Shown: positions 22,101 to 36,452 of the stretch, one piece after another | Layout: each line of letters opens with the position of its first letter | Position numbering within the stretch: position 1 is the stretch's first letter | Assembly: GCF_031877795.1 (NCBI RefSeq) | Contig: NC_133934.1 | Coordinates: forward strand, 26,043,716-26,107,715 | Reading direction: 5' to 3' | DNA from: Strix aluco | Taxonomy: Eukaryota > Chordata > Aves > Strigiformes > Strigidae | Length of the DNA: 64,000 nt | Program-made: the position numbers and the translations under genes | Notes under the pieces: model-generated | What the model was told of the DNA's origin: nothing | Databases searched by the model: none | The model's input: the letters and a program-made list of their open reading frames with translations, nothing else

Positions 22101-25100
22101 CTTTTCCTTTTTTTGCCTTTTTCCATTTCTTTCCCTCTCAGTCAATCTATATCCTTGGTGGTGGTATCTTCCACCATGAATGACATGACCACTTTCTGAG
22201 CTTTAAAAATTATTAGAACTGCTAAGATTCCCCAGAAATTACTTTCAGAACAGACTTCCCATTTTCACTATTTTGCAGTAGTTCAAAATGGGATAGCTCC
22301 ACTTACCAAAATAGCTGACCTCCTCCAGATTGTCAGAATTTTTAGTCTTGGCCTGCACCTCTTTCTCTAGTGGTCATGGAAGTTAAAAAGAATTTGAAAC
22401 AAATGCCAAAACGTACTCCAAAGAGAAGGAACTGAAGAGGTGAATCACTGTGGGAGAAATCCTTATTGCTGTCTTACTGCAAGTAGAATGACTAATTATC
22501 GGGCAGGGCTGCTGATTAATAATTATGTTTTATGGACTATGCTGGCATTTTTCCAGAGGACAAATTTCTGTAAAGTTGAGAGAGGTACTGATTTCAATCT
22601 GTTCAGAGGAATACTTTGCCAATTAATTACCTCTTCTGGCAATTCTAAGTGCAACTGATGTTAAAAATCCTGATGTCTTCCATAACAACAGGATATACTT
22701 TGAAGAAGAATTTTCGATTAGTAACTTGGATTCTTCCAAGGGCATCCATCAGATTTTCAGAATTAATGGAAAACTCTTTATAAAATTGTAAAAGATATTT
22801 TTGTAAAGCAGTGACATTTGAGGTAGAGCACTGGCTTTATCTTTTCAAAAATGTCTGGATAGACTTCTCCTACTGCCTTAGCTGATACTTTTGTCAAAAT
22901 AGTCAATATGCATTGTATTGATTCTATTGAAAAGAATTTAACTTAATTTAAAACTTAATAAGAATTTAACTAACTTGCTTAAAATTTGCAATGCTTTCCG
23001 ATTCAAGAAATTGCCATTTGAAATCAACATTCTAATTTTGTTTTGTGAAAACTCCAGTATTACACATTTGGTGGTGGGGCAGTTCTTGAAAGTATATCAA
23101 GTGTTCTAGACATCTTTTTACATATAGACTATAAGTGCTTTCCTACTTAAGGGATAAATACCTTTTTAACTTTGAGAAATGTCACCCCTTACAGTTTCAA
23201 AAAGCCACAGCTTGCCCAAGTGTTTTGCATAATTAGAGCCTTTTAAGCCTTTGAAAAACCTCTTGAAAATGTAAGGTGTTTCTCATGCGTACGCTTACTG
23301 GATTTTATATGGGGGAGAGGAGGAGCAGAATATGTCTTACCTGAAAAAAATGAAAGCCTAAGTAACTAACAAGAGTGCTGTGGACAACTTGATGTTTTCA
23401 GACCTGTTTCTGATAGTCTTTCCTTAATTATTTCCTGTGGGTTGCAATTGAAGACTTTTTGTTCAGCTAGATAGGCTTTCTGTCTCCAACAATAAAACAA
23501 TTCTCACCTTGACAAAGCATTACACCAGTAGCATTGGATGATATTAAATGAAAAATTAATTCATTTTGTGAAATGCTGGGTATTATGAGACCAGAAGCGT
23601 GATTATTTCTTTCATCACTTTTTGTTTTGTGATTGTAGTATTCTGTGTTTGGTTAAAAAGAAATCCTTCCTCTCCAATCTCAGTTCTGATTAGAACTTAA
23701 ACCTGTAAGAAGAGAGGCTCTGCAGGAAACGCTTTCTTTATTAACTAGTGTCTGAGGTACAACTTTCTTCTGAAAAGCCATATTAATAGCAATTGCTAAA
23801 AAAGAAAAGGGAAAAAAAGACAATCGTTTGAAAAGCTAAACACAAAACATAAAAAATAGTTCAACTTTGCAGTTGTAAGTTTCCAGTTGAGTGAATATTT
23901 CTATTTTTAAACTGCTTCTGCTGTATCTGCTTCCTACTAGTTTCCCTGAAGTTCTTTCTTTTAATATTTTTTAATCGGTGTAATTAATAGGCAATATATT
24001 TTAAAAGCTGGACTTAGATGGAGCAGAATGTAGTTCCTATTCTTCCTTCCATGTTTCACAATTATTTCAGAATAAGTCAGAGGGTGTGATACTATGATCT
24101 GCTTATGGCTTTGTAACCCTCTCAAGCTCAGTTGCTTATTGGTGGCCATATTCTCAACTGCAGGAACTGTTTACACATAATGTTTTTTAATACTGACTTT
24201 GAATAGGAAGATCTTGCAGCCTATTTCACTTTCTAAGCACTCTTACTTTTTTTTTGGCACTTTTGCATCCAGTTTCTATATATGTTGTTCATAAAAGGGA
24301 ACGAGCAGTAAAGGGGAAAAAAAGAGAGGAAAGATATATGTGTGGTCAGGTCTTTATACCATCCTGCTCTCGAAAATTTCTTTCAAAGTATGCTAAGCTA
24401 TCGTGCAATCATAGCTATTCAGAACCAAAAAAAGGAGAGAACTACATTATCTCAAACCTCTTTTAGGTTATTTTTTAAATGCTGGTGTCTTCCATCTCTT
24501 CTACCTCCCTTCCTTTCTCCAATATGTTATGAAGCTGTAAGAGGAAGTACTCATAACATTTTGATATGGGCTATATAGGCATGATGATATAATCTGTCTA
24601 GTACAGATTTAAGTTGATTTGGGTGGAGATAGTATCATTCATCATTAAAAAAAAAATTGCACACCATTCTTATGCTTACTGTAGCCTCAATTTCAGAGCC
24701 AACAGAATTTGTCAAAATCAGGCTAAAGTATACCCGTAGAACAGATTAAATATTCACAGCATCTGGCTATGTAATATGGTACATATTCATAGAGTACAAT
24801 AAGAAAAGAATCAAGTCCAGAGAGGTTTATGAACCTGAACTGTAAAGAATACAAATAGTAGTATGGCTGAATTACAAAATTAATTAAATGTTTACAAGTA
24901 GTGTGTATGTGGTGAGGAGACATAGGAGAAGCTCAAAGGAAGATGAGGTTTTTGTCAGTGGTTTTGGTGACTGGATTGTTTTCAAGCAAGTTCTTAACTT
25001 GTTACCAGAGTAGACATTTTATGTTGACTTTTGCTCAAATAAGCTATTAGCCTGACAGTTGCCTTCCAGATGAGTAAACCATTCTACATTGATTATTTGT

Positions 25101-28100
25101 TATATCCATATGCATTTGTCTGGTAGATATTCTTTTTAGAATATTACAGTATATTTTAGAAGTGCTTTTGCATATTAAACGATCACTTGGTCCTTGCCAA
25201 AGATTAAATCAAAGTTTAAATCTTGCTCTTTTACATGCAATAAGAGAAATGGTATTTTGGATGTAAATGTAATCACAAGCTTGTGCATTCAAACTGTAAT
25301 TAAAGCATTAAGTAAGTAGAGCATTTAACGATGTTATCATAACTTGATAAGGCTTGGCAAGATCTTCACCAAGAGCCATAGCATTTTAAACTTGTTAGTA
25401 TTTTCCAAGGAAATAAAAGTAATTAACTAAAATTAATCTATGAATTTATGAACATGTGGGCAGATCAAGTGATAAGTAATAGAGCTTCACTCTTTTGTAC
25501 CTCCTCTCACTTTTTGATATTTTTTTCATTAACAAATTCAAATTTACATTGCACCTTTGCGTAAGAAGTTGACCAAAGAACGACTGTACTTAAAACAGAT
25601 TGATAGGTTCAGTAAATAGTCAAACATTATTGTTTGAAAACTTATGAGCTCAGTGAAGGAGAAGTACTTTTTATAAATACTAAAAGCTAAATTAGGAATT
25701 CTTAGAACTTTGAGGTAATGGGAAAATTATTGCAGACCATCTAAATCTCATGAGATCTGCATGCAGTAGTACAACATGTCAGTTTTGTATTCCCCTTAAG
25801 ATTTAGCCAGAGTTGATAAGAGAGAAAGAAAAAAACACTTGGTAAGCAAATAATGAAAGTTTTTATTCTCAATTGTGCCTGCTGCTCCTGACAGTTTAGC
25901 CATCCGGCTTCAGGAGTTTTCTCTTTTTTGAGCGTGCTACTTCAGTAGTGGACGTCATACCCCTGAGACTGCCAACAGTTTGGATTAGTATCCCGTGTTC
26001 CTCCTGGCAGTTTATTTATATTCCTGTTGTCTACTTCTCACTCTCTGTGCAGAACAGGAAATGTTTTAGGATTCCTGTAAAAACAGGGGTGATGCAGCTA
26101 AGATGGGCCTCTTAGGATAGCTGTGCAGTTAACTCTGCAACTCTACTTTAATGATTTAAAGGTTTAATAGGTGGTCTAGATTTCTACTATTGTTGCTTTC
26201 TTTCTCAAGGTCATTTTAGTTTCACGCAGTTGCGGAAGGATAGGAGCTATAGTTTTGTTTGAACAATAAGTCAGATATTGTGATGATTTCTGTTCTACTT
26301 TGTTTCTAAATCCTGGGCTTAGTTGATATGTAGCCACTCAAGCTAAGGCAGTTCTGCATACTCAGAAGCAAAAGATACGCAGCTTGTGAGTCTGTTAAGT
26401 TCCCCAGAGGAGTTGGCTTTATGTCTTTTGGTTTATCAGTTCCTCCCTAATAACATTTCTGTATACTTGCCAATTTCAGTCAAACTCTGGCAAAATGGAG
26501 CCCTTATTGTGTTTAAATTCCTGAAAGGTTTTGAAAATATGGGTAGGTAGGGAAGGCCAAATAAATACTGCTTGACCTGCCAGCTGATGAGCCTGTCTGC
26601 TTCTGGGTCTGAATATGACAAAGGATTTGCTTGTCCTGGCTGTCCTGGTACTTCGTAGGGAGGGATATGCATCCATGTGGGTGAAGGAGACTATGTAAGA
26701 TGAAGCATGCAGGAGAACTGGAGTTATTGTTAGAAGAGCTTGTAAAATAAATAATGGTGGGGAACCTGAGATTACTTCTGCATGGAACTGCAGAGATGGA
26801 ATGAAGAACCTAAGAAACCAGTTTTCTGATTATATGTAGGAACACATGGTGACTTGATACCTTGTTTAATCTGAGATTTAATAGTATCCAAATTCAGAAT
26901 TAAAGGATATTTTTCCTTACCTGCCTCAGATACATATTATTCTAAGCAACATTGACCCAACTTAGAGGACTAGTTTAGTTTGAGAGTGAAGGGGATAATT
27001 AAATGTACTGTGATTTGTTCTGCACGTGTTTTCCTAATAAAAGTTCCTTGAGCCAAATCACTAGTGAAATCAATGGAAACCTTTAATTAACATCTCTAAT
27101 TTAATCAGGTTGCTTTTATGACTTTGTGAAGCTTATTGTAACGTGAAAAACCCATTGTCAAGATACAATGCTTGCAATTAAAGCAAGTAATACAAGGCAT
27201 TTTATTGTGTATTTATAAACAAATGTATGTATGATCCAATTTAAACAACTCTGGGACTATTTGATTATGAATACTGCTTTCTGGTATTGATCTCATTTCA
27301 GTTCTTAATTTCAGATTTACAGTTACTGCTGTAAATGTCACTTGTTATGGAGAAATAAGATGAGAGTTGGGTTTTCTAGTCTACAAGTTAATACTTTCTA
27401 GTAACGTATATCTGTCAGCTACTAGTGTGTCTAATTATAAACAGGATTTTTAGTAGTGATTACTGATGATTCATCTCACAAGTCCTTAATCAAAATGTGA
27501 ACACTGAAATGCTCTTTTAAAAATCTTTACTATAATACATATATTTCATAAGAAATTGAGATAATTTATTTGGCATTTCTTGTGTAGTCATTGCTTCGTC
27601 TGTGTTCAGTGAACTGTATAAGGAGCAATCATCACTGGCAAGCAGAATTGAAAAAATGCTCTTCTGTGCCATACTGCTGTAGTAAAGTAAATCACATATA
27701 TTTAGAGTTGGCATAGAAAATCGTAATACAGTACTGGAGAGGGGAGAAAGTGTGCACGTACAGTATCCTTTTGATAATGTTCTAACAAAGTGCTTCTAAA
27801 GTATTTCTTTAAAAAGGCACTTATTACTTCTGTTTATACGTATGAAAGATAAAAGAAATATTTCATTTAGCGGGGTGATGAGAATAACCAGTTATGGAGC
27901 AATATTTCCATTCAGTAGCATGAAACTGATGCGTTGAATTCCTCATATCCTGTACATCTAGTTACCATGCTTGGCAGTCACTTTCTGTACTTGTAAGGAT
28001 CATAACCACAAACTGGCAGTAGATCAAAATGTTTTCTTTTTCATCTGTCTAACCTTGAGCTTACCAAAATGGTTTATTTCTATCCAGTTGTTAATTTTAA

Positions 28101-28357
28101 GGCTCTGATGGCATAAAGGCACTTAATCAATGTGAGTATACAAATAGAATTAGGATGCTCATTTGATAGATTATGTTGCTTTCATATTACTTGTATGATA
28201 AATGCAGATTGTTATTAATTAAAAGAATTCTTTACTTGTCACAGCAGCCATTCCTGTAAGGTCAGTTCAAGGAAGGGACAAGAATCCATGGAATAAGTAG
28301 ATGACGGTCAACTAGATACTTGATTTCTCTTTTGCCACATGACAAACAGATCAACAT

Positions 28358-29301
28358 TTCACAGAACCACAGAATGGTTGAGATTGGAATGGACCTCTGG
28401 AGGTCATCTGGCCCAACCAGCCCTGCTCAAGCTGTGTCACCAAAAGCAGGTTGCCCAGGACCATGTCTGGACAGCTTTTGAATATCTCCGAGGGTGTAGA
28501 CTCCACAGCCTTCCTGGACAACCTGTACTCAGTCATCTTCACAGTGAAAAAGTGTTTTGTTATGTTTAGGTGGAACCTCTTGTGTTTTATTTGTTGCCTG
28601 TTGCCTCTTGTCCTACCACTGGACATCCCTGAAAAGAGCCTGGATCCATCTTCTTTGCACCTTCCCTTCAGGTATTTGTACACATTGATGAGGCCCTCTG
28701 CCTCGAGTCTTCTCTAGGTTAAACAGGCCCAGCCTTTCCTCACATGACAGATGCTGCAGGTCCTTCATCATCGTAGTGGCCCTTTGCTGGACTCTCTCCA
28801 GTATGGCCATGTCTCTCTTGTACTGAGGAATCCAGAACAGGACACAGCACTGCAGGTGTGGCCTCACCTGGAGTAGAGGGGAATGGCCACCTGCCTTGAC
28901 TTGCTGGCCACACTCCTAATGCAGCCCAGGATACCATTATCCTCCTGTGCTGCAGGGGCAGATTGGTGGCTCATGTTCATGATGACCCCCAGGTCCTTTT
29001 CTGCCGAGCTGCTTTCCAGCTGGGCGGCCCCCAGCATGTACTGGCACATGGGCTTGTTCGTCCCCAGGTGCAAGATTTTGCCCTTCCCCTTGGAGCTTCA
29101 TAGGTTCTGAAGGCCAATCTTGCTAGTAAAGACAGAGGGCATTCAGTACCTCAGGCTTTTCCATGTCCTGTGTCACTAGGGCCCTGCCCCATTCAGCAGC
29201 AGGCCCACATTTTCCCTAGTCTTCCTTTTGTCACCTGTGTACCTCTGCAAGTCCTTCGTGTTGCCTTTGATGTCCCTTGTGAGATTCAACTCCAGGTGGG
29301 C
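28358..29301 (-). mobile_element. CR1 LINE, minus strand, internally deleted
   Basis: Read on the minus strand from 29301 down, the first part encodes DIKGNTKDLQRYTGDKRKT and RENVGLLLN, an upstream part of the CR1 reverse-transcriptase ORF. From about 29100 it jumps to [62 protein letters not shown] and GLFNLEKTR, which form the C-terminal end of the same ORF. The CR1 3' UTR follows and ends at the ATTCTGTGGTTCTGTGA tail near 28361. The catalytic core between the two parts is missing, so the copy is dead. It lies antisense inside KLHL5 intron 1. Confidence 0.96.
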
Positions 29302-32300
29302 ATACAGTCCTAGAAGTCTTTATATTCCAAGGATTTTTATGAGAAGTTCTGTTTGACATCTGTGATGTTATACACAATTGGGTTCCTAAAATGTTGTGTG
29401 TATCTTGTGTAGATGTAACATTAATTCTTAAAACTAAATAGAAGTTCTGTTTTTCATATTAATGAGACATTAATAAGGTTTTCATAAACATTATTTTGGT
29501 ACTTATAAACTTTGATATGATTCTTATAAGCATTCTGCCTTTTAGTGTGATGACTGTTGGTTTTATACTTTGATCATTTGTGTTGCCTTTCTATGAACCC
29601 TGTATTCTGCAACACTATTTTTGAATTGCAATGATCAATTGCACACAAGTAATTCCAGATGAGGTCATACCATTTGTTTTATAAATATGTAATAAAATAT
29701 GATATCCTCATATGTTATCCCCTATGCAGCTGAAAGTCCTGGGTGGGGGGTGTTAACTGAAGCTGCTAATTAAACAGAAATCCTCATTGAGAGAGAAATA
29801 ATGAGTCTCCTGAGGTGCCTTTTGGTGTTAAATCATACATTTAGAATTCTCAAGTCTCTATCTTGAAATACTTTGCTTCAGCAGCTTGTGGCATTGCATA
29901 GCTCGACATTTAAATACAGTGTAAACTTTTTGCCCACAGACCTCTATGTACTTTTCTTAGAAACTTGTGTAGTCTGGCATGGAGTGTTATCTTGTATTAC
30001 CTAATCACTTGCAAATCTACTTGTTTTACACTGTTCTTTACCCTTTTCGTTTACACTGTTCTTTTATTGCGTTGTAATCTGGTAGTTTTCTATATGGGTC
30101 CTAGTGTAAAGCTGTAACTTTTTACCGAACAAGCATCCACTCTGCTGTTGACAATGTTGGTAGTGTTGTTCTTTACCCATTCTTCTGTGGGTTTTTGAAA
30201 GAAACTGAATGCCTTTTGGTGAAATAAAGCTGCTGCTGTCTTGGAAAAATACAAAAATGTATTCTTCAGTTTGCCTGCAAATTTACCTACAAAGGTGACC
30301 TTGGCCATGTTTATATTACCTTGATAAAAGGAAACTATCTCCATGTTATTTTGTTTGGATTTGCCTCAATCCTTCAATCTGTGGTGTATGGCCTTCTGTA
30401 GCTTTATTAGGCAATACCTTCCTAAACTGGTTCTAAAGAATGGCTTTACTTTCAGCAGGACTTCTTTAAGTATCTGCAGAACAGTGTTTTTGTTACCACT
30501 CTTCCTTAACAGTGACATTTCTAGAGATTATTTGTGCTGGAGTATTGCTGTCTCTAGATGGATGGCTTTACCTTGTTTTCATTAGAATCAGTGGTACCAG
30601 TATTTCTGGAGTGTATGAACTGGGAATGAACCTTTTGCTTGCCTTACCTTTGTGTGGCTACTTGAGCATTTTGGTACTGAAAACTGGTTTTGTGATTTGG
30701 GGGATTGGCCTTTCACAGTGTTGTCCATTTTGTATTATAAATGAGTTTTAACTGAAAAAACACAGCTGACCCGATGGACTCAGAGTGCAAACTTCTTGTG
30801 GGTGAATAAGCTTCAGGGGACTTACTGCACGGTTTACTTAGGAATAGCTCTGCATTATAGCTTTACTTGTAGATGTTGCAGTTCCTGATGATGCTTGGGT
30901 ATTACTTGGAGAGACAGAAATCAATGTTAATGTTTTAGTGTTAAAGAAATATAAGGGCCTTGGAAGACAACTATTGTTCTGTGTGAACTGGTATGATGCT
31001 TGAGCTAAAAAAATCTAGGATCTGAGTGTAGCCTTCTATTACATATGGAAATCTTTCTCTCTCCCCCCTCACCCGCCCCCCATCTGAATAAAATAAACAG
31101 CAAACCAGGCTGTTGCTCTGTACAGGTCTTTTCATGCTACTGTTAAGATGAGTGCTGTATAGTCAGTGTTTCTAAACATATGGCTTGCACCTCTCATGGG
31201 AAATGTGCAATGCAAAGTGGCAGAAAGTTGTGTTGTGGTGCCAGTGATTTGGCTGCAGCTCATTTCTGCCAGTCGGAACAATGAATTTAAGTACATACAG
31301 TCAGTAACTGTAGGGTGTTTTCCTCTTTTTCTCCTGGATGAACTATACTGTTGCTGCTGTAAGGGTTCTTTTCACATAACCGTGAACCAGAAGTGTTTGC
31401 ACTTATAAAAAACTTTAGGATAGGAAGAGATTGTTTTATAGAATCCCAGAGCATGAACATAGCTATATTCCTGAAGTCTTTGTTGAGCTGTTTCTATAAT
31501 TTTGGGGCTAGAATAGAGGAATAGGGAAGAAAAAAGAAAGTAAACATTTAACATTTCTTTTAATGTAAGCATAGTTATAAGGAGAGTTGCAGTTTGGGGT
31601 TTGTCTATAGCAGTTTTCTTTGAACAGTTATTGTAATGCCTCAAATTAATATTTTAAGGTTTAAAAATCCTTTTTTAAAACGTGTTAAATTTTGAATGCC
31701 TTTTAATGCTGTAAGTATGCATTTGATTAATTAGTGAACATCTTATGGTCAGTGACCCTTTCTTAAGCTTTAGAATACATATCTAGGATCACTAAACATT
31801 GGCAATAATATATTACTTTATCACATCTTAATGAGTCTAGTTATGTCCAAAATATATCTTTTTATATTTAATGCTTTTGTTAAGCAGTATTTTTTCAATA
31901 AACAACTCTTGCAGTCAAAACAAAGACTTTAATTATTTTGACATTTTCATTCTTAATTGGCACTTAAAAGGATTATTAATATCTTCTAAAGACTAGCTGA
32001 GCCTTTATGCCCCTAGATCTTCAGTTTAAAAATGGATATATTTAAATCCAGATGACAGACTAAATACCTTGAAAATATTATATCTTGAGTTGCCCCAAAG
32101 TTGAGTGGTGATAGGTTTTTGAAGCTAAAACATAGCAGTGACAGGAAAAATGTTACCATGAAAAGTGGCATTGAGATTCAAATCTTAAAAGTGCCTCAAA
32201 AAAGTATTCCATAAACATATTTCTGTATTTGAAAATTTAACTGACTTCCTAGTGAAAAAGGAAAAGTCATAATGAATAAAAATGCTTAGACCTGATTATT

Positions 32301-35300
32301 TAAATGATAGTTTTTCCATATTTTCCAGTGATGTACATAATAATATTTAGAGTGTGTATATTTCCTCAAAATATATAATATATAGGAGAAGTATTTTAGG
32401 AATAAAAATGTTGTATAATTTTAACTAGTTATGCTGGATTGCAATCTTCCTCTAATACTTGTGTGAATAAACATATATAATATCAAAGAATGTCAGTGTA
32501 GTAAAGTTTTTGGCTAGTAAAAAAAAAAAAAGACTTTTATATCTCTGGAGATAAACTGTTCTGGAGATCGTGAAAAGAGCAATTTATAAAGCTGTCATGC
32601 TATGTTCTTGGTGTTACCTATTTGCACAATTGCTGATTTAACATACAGTGTGCATTTAAGTGTTTACCTTTTGTTCACAAGGCATAATCTGGGAAACTGT
32701 CGTGTGTCTGTCCCCCCCCCGCTAACGGCAGGAATTTATTACTTTGTGGAGCTGCTCATATGAGAGAAGTTATGTACTTAAATTCTCAGGTGCTCCACTC
32801 TTAGGAATATCACTCTGATCAGTCAAAATTGTCTTCACAGTAAGCTTACACAACCTCATTAATGTGAACAAGAACTATGTTCCCAAAGAGCACAGTGTAC
32901 CTGTATTTAAAATGCTGTTATGATTCACCACAAAATAGAAAATGGTTATTCAGCTGCAACAGTGACAAAGTTCAGAAAAAATGGGTATAAGCACTCTTGT
33001 TTTTTCATTAAATGAAAACTTGTGCCTTAGTAAATGAAAAAATATTTCAGAGCCCTTGCAAAGTCTGTTTATACTGTGTTTGACTAAGATGGTACTATTC
33101 AGCTTACCTTTTTAGGAGGTTTCTCAGAAATGTATTCATGCATTAGACAGACATATGATGGGAGGCCATAGACTGGGGGTGGGCGTTTGGATTTGACAGC
33201 ACCAATCACCAGATGACATTTCAAAGACGAGTTTTGTGTGGTCCTAGTAAGTGGAAGTCCTAAAACAGTTCCTCATTTAAGATCTCAAAAGTCTGTTAAC
33301 TTCCAGCTGGGGATCTGGTAAAAGCTTTTGCATCGTTCATAGTAATAAAGATTGTCCAGAACAAGAAGAGGCCCGCAATTATTTCAGAGCAATGTTGTCA
33401 ATTTAAACTGAAGAATTAAGTGGCACTTGTCTCATCTTGTCATTTGTAATACAAACTTGCATCTAATTTATATGAAACAAATATTTAGGTATTTATGCGG
33501 TCTGTCTTAGAACTGTAATATGGGAGAGTGTATAGGGGAGGGAGAGTTTGTATAATCTAGAAGAATGAAAGAAAATAGAAAATGGTTTTGTGTGTTGGTC
33601 TCTTAAAAGTACAGCACATTTTGTTTTCTAATTGCTGTTTGAGCCCATAGCTTCACAGACAAAGAAAAGCAGTAATTAGGCCGTATTTCCCAGTAAGTCA
33701 CAAGAAAGTGCTGAAAAAGCACTAGAATTGGCAAATCTGCCATTGTCTTAGTAGACTTGTACTGGGACAGTTTGAATTTTAAATGAGTCTGTTACACAAG
33801 AAAGAATCTAGGTCAGTCCTTATGTATAATGAATTTACCATACCAGCAGTACTAAATGTATTTAAAGCTTACTTTTCATAGTTAAATGGGTAATTAAAAT
33901 ACTACTTCTGTGATGAATGTTAACGTGCTTGTCCTGCTTCTCCACCCTTGATGAACACCTGACACCAACACAAAATGTAAGGAGAGGATAAATTAAAAAA
34001 TGCTGGTTTGTTATTACTTCTTAAGCTGTATTGTAGTTTCACCCAATTTGCAGTTACACAAATTACGGTGTTTGAACGCTGCAGTCAAGCTTTTAACAAT
34101 TACCTGTATGTCTACAAGATGAGTAGGGTCTGCATGTCATATCATTTTGATTAAACAACTGTACAGTTTTTATGCTGATCTTTTAAATCATTATCCTTCT
34201 TAAATATTTCCCTTTTTGTCTGTGTTTAAATGAAATCCCCAGCAAAGATGGTAATAACTGTATATATTTACCTACTTAATCATCTCACCTTCCAAGTATC
34301 TTCAGCTGTTTTCTGGACACGCTGCAAAGGCCTTGGTATACAGTTTCTGGTGGGCAGGATGCTGGCAAGGTATGCATTCTGAAATGCAGCATCTCTTCGT
34401 AGAGAACAGCTGGAATGCTGTTTCTATAGAAATGAGCTTTGCTGGCATTTGTGAGAAGCACTTTCATAAATAACTGTTCTGAGCAATGATGGGTGAACTT
34501 CTCAGGTTAAAACTAGCTCTTTCAGCATTGTGGTTCCCAAGAAAATAGCATGATCTACTCCTGGCATTGAGTGTGAAACGGAGCATTTGTTATTTGGGTG
34601 GTAAAATTGGGCACTGTTTAAGTTTTCATATGGACTCTGCATATAACCTGTTTTAAAGAACACTGCAGGTATCCTAATTACAAGATCACATATTTTGTAG
34701 CTCATAATGTTCATCTGAGAGATGATAACTTTCACTTTTGATGAAAACCATAGGTAGAAAAGAAGCACTTCTTAGAAATTTCTTGCATATGTGTCCTGGA
34801 GAGTTGAACAAACTAACTGAACTGTGAAGATTGAAAACTTCAGATCTGCGTATTGAGAACTGAAATCCAGCACCTCTTTGTTGTTCTAAAATTGTTATTA
34901 CTGTTTTCATGTGATTGGAATGAGTCTCAGCACTTTATACCTGACTAGTTCCATTTGTCATAGAGGAAATAGTCTGTTTTTCATAGGAAATGGAAATTGG
35001 TCATTGTATTTTGTCCTTTTGGCTTTCTCTTCCTCATTCAAGTAAAAACTTCTGTTGGCTATTTTAATGTTATGTAAATTACCTATCTAGAGGGAATTCT
35101 GTCTCAAAGTATGCATCTCTCTTTTTCACTGTTCCATCACAGTTCTTTTAACCTGATCTGGAACAGCTGATTGTATATGATTAGAAAGAAGCCTTTTGAG
35201 AACTCATCTTTTGTTGTCTGTTTTGCAGGGGGTGTTTCTGGTGTCTTGGATAGTGACCAGTTAGATTTTTCTGCTTTCTCTTTTAGTGATGTGTAAGTGA

Positions 35301-35900
35301 ATGGAAACCATTAGCTCATTTCAGATAGAAATTTTCAGTTACTGCAGACCTAGATTTGAATCAAAGCACATCAAGATGAAAGGCTCTATAACCCAGTTCT
35401 AGTCCCTTGAGCCTTCCAGGCTGTTCTTGTCCTTTTTAAGTTAGTGCATGTCCTATAATGGGAAAAAGAATTATTTACAGTTCAGTTTCTCCCCAGCATA
35501 ATCAGTTATCTTTGGATTGGTTTTAAGTCTTTTCTGTAAATTTATTCTCTAGCAGTGCAGGAAGAATTTAATCTGGTTTTTGCAGTTTTTTTCCCTGCTG
35601 TAGTAGCAAGAGTTAATAGAATAAGAAGCAGAGATTCTAAGATGCAGTACAGGAATTACTTCTCTGTCATTTGTGGTTTAAGGAAAGGGGTGGTATTCAG
35701 CTCTTGAAAGGGCCTTAATGAATACTGTTTGGTGTTTTTGAAAGCTAATGGTCAGAGGAGAGCAACAGAAACAGCCTTGGAGCTTTTAGGGTAAACTGAT
35801 TAGCATTTTTCCTGATTGAGGTGGTTGTTTCACCTCCTCTTTTTATCTCAGGATTTTTCACGTCTATTGCCTTTTGTTTATATTCAAATGCCATACCGTT
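29302..35900. other. KLHL5 first intron, right part
   Basis: AT-rich intron sequence with no recognised repeat family or exon. A C-run at about 32712-32721 is the only simple tract of note. Confidence 0.55.
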
Positions 35901-36075
35901 AAAGAAGCCTTTTTTTATGTGAATGCAATGCTTTCTCCCCTCCTTCTGTAGAAAATCTGCTTGCCACAGACAGGCAGAGCATGTGTTTCTCTTGTCTTGG
36001 TTGGGTGCACAAATCTTCTTTTATGTGTGCTGCTTCTTACCCTGTTGCCTAGACGATCACTGGCTTTCACTGAGG

Positions 36076-36452
36076 ATGTCTGGTTCTCGTAAAGAGTTTG
36101 ACGTGAAGCAGATTTTAAAAATCAGATGGAAGTGGTTTGGTCATCAGGCGTCAGCCCCTAACTCTGCAACTGAAAACCACCAGGGAGACTTCTGGAATAG
36201 AGGACAAAATGTCACAATTGGTGGCACAAAGTTTTTAGATTCAGGTAACCTACCTTTAACATCAGTTGGTTACAGAAGGTCCAGCCAACAGGATTTCCAG
36301 AATTCACCTCCTTGTCCAATGGCATCCACCTCCGAAATCCCTACATTTGAATTCTCAGCAGAAGACTGTGGAGGTGCACGTTGGCTTGACAGACAAGAAA
36401 CAGATGATAGAGCAAGTGAAGAAGAAAATGAATCGGACAGCAGTTCATGCAG
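36076..36452 (+). CDS. KLHL5: KLHL5 coding exon 1 (N-terminal region)
   Basis: The acceptor is a long pyrimidine tract ending GCCTAG at 36047-36052. The exon would start at 36053 with 23 bases of 5' UTR before the ATG at 36076. It encodes 125 residues plus two bases, beginning [14 protein letters not shown], nearly identical to human KLHL5. Later conserved pieces are [33 protein letters not shown] and [10 protein letters not shown]. The donor AG|GTTTAT at 36453 is weak at positions +3 to +5. Reading through it adds 23 codons to a stop at 36520-36522. The region is predicted disordered and acidic near its end. Confidence 0.95.

Larger units (their letters stand above)
17336..28357. other. KLHL5 first intron, left part
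   Basis: AT-rich intron sequence if transcription starts in the CpG island. It holds a possible DNA-transposon remnant near 18.5-19.4 kb. I saw no exon with homology to known proteins here. Confidence 0.55.

Noticed and set aside
28339-29110. Several open frames on both strands near 28.3-29.1 kb and at 9853-10556
   Set aside because: They fall within CR1 copies and are fragments or shadows of the CR1 reverse-transcriptase gene, not host genes.
35923-36075. Upstream in-frame ATG that would extend KLHL5 by 51 residues
   Set aside because: The added residues before CLDDH do not match the known family extension in this frame, the segment includes the pyrimidine tract and acceptor at 36052, and an in-frame stop sits directly before the ATG. 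MSGSRK is the conserved start.
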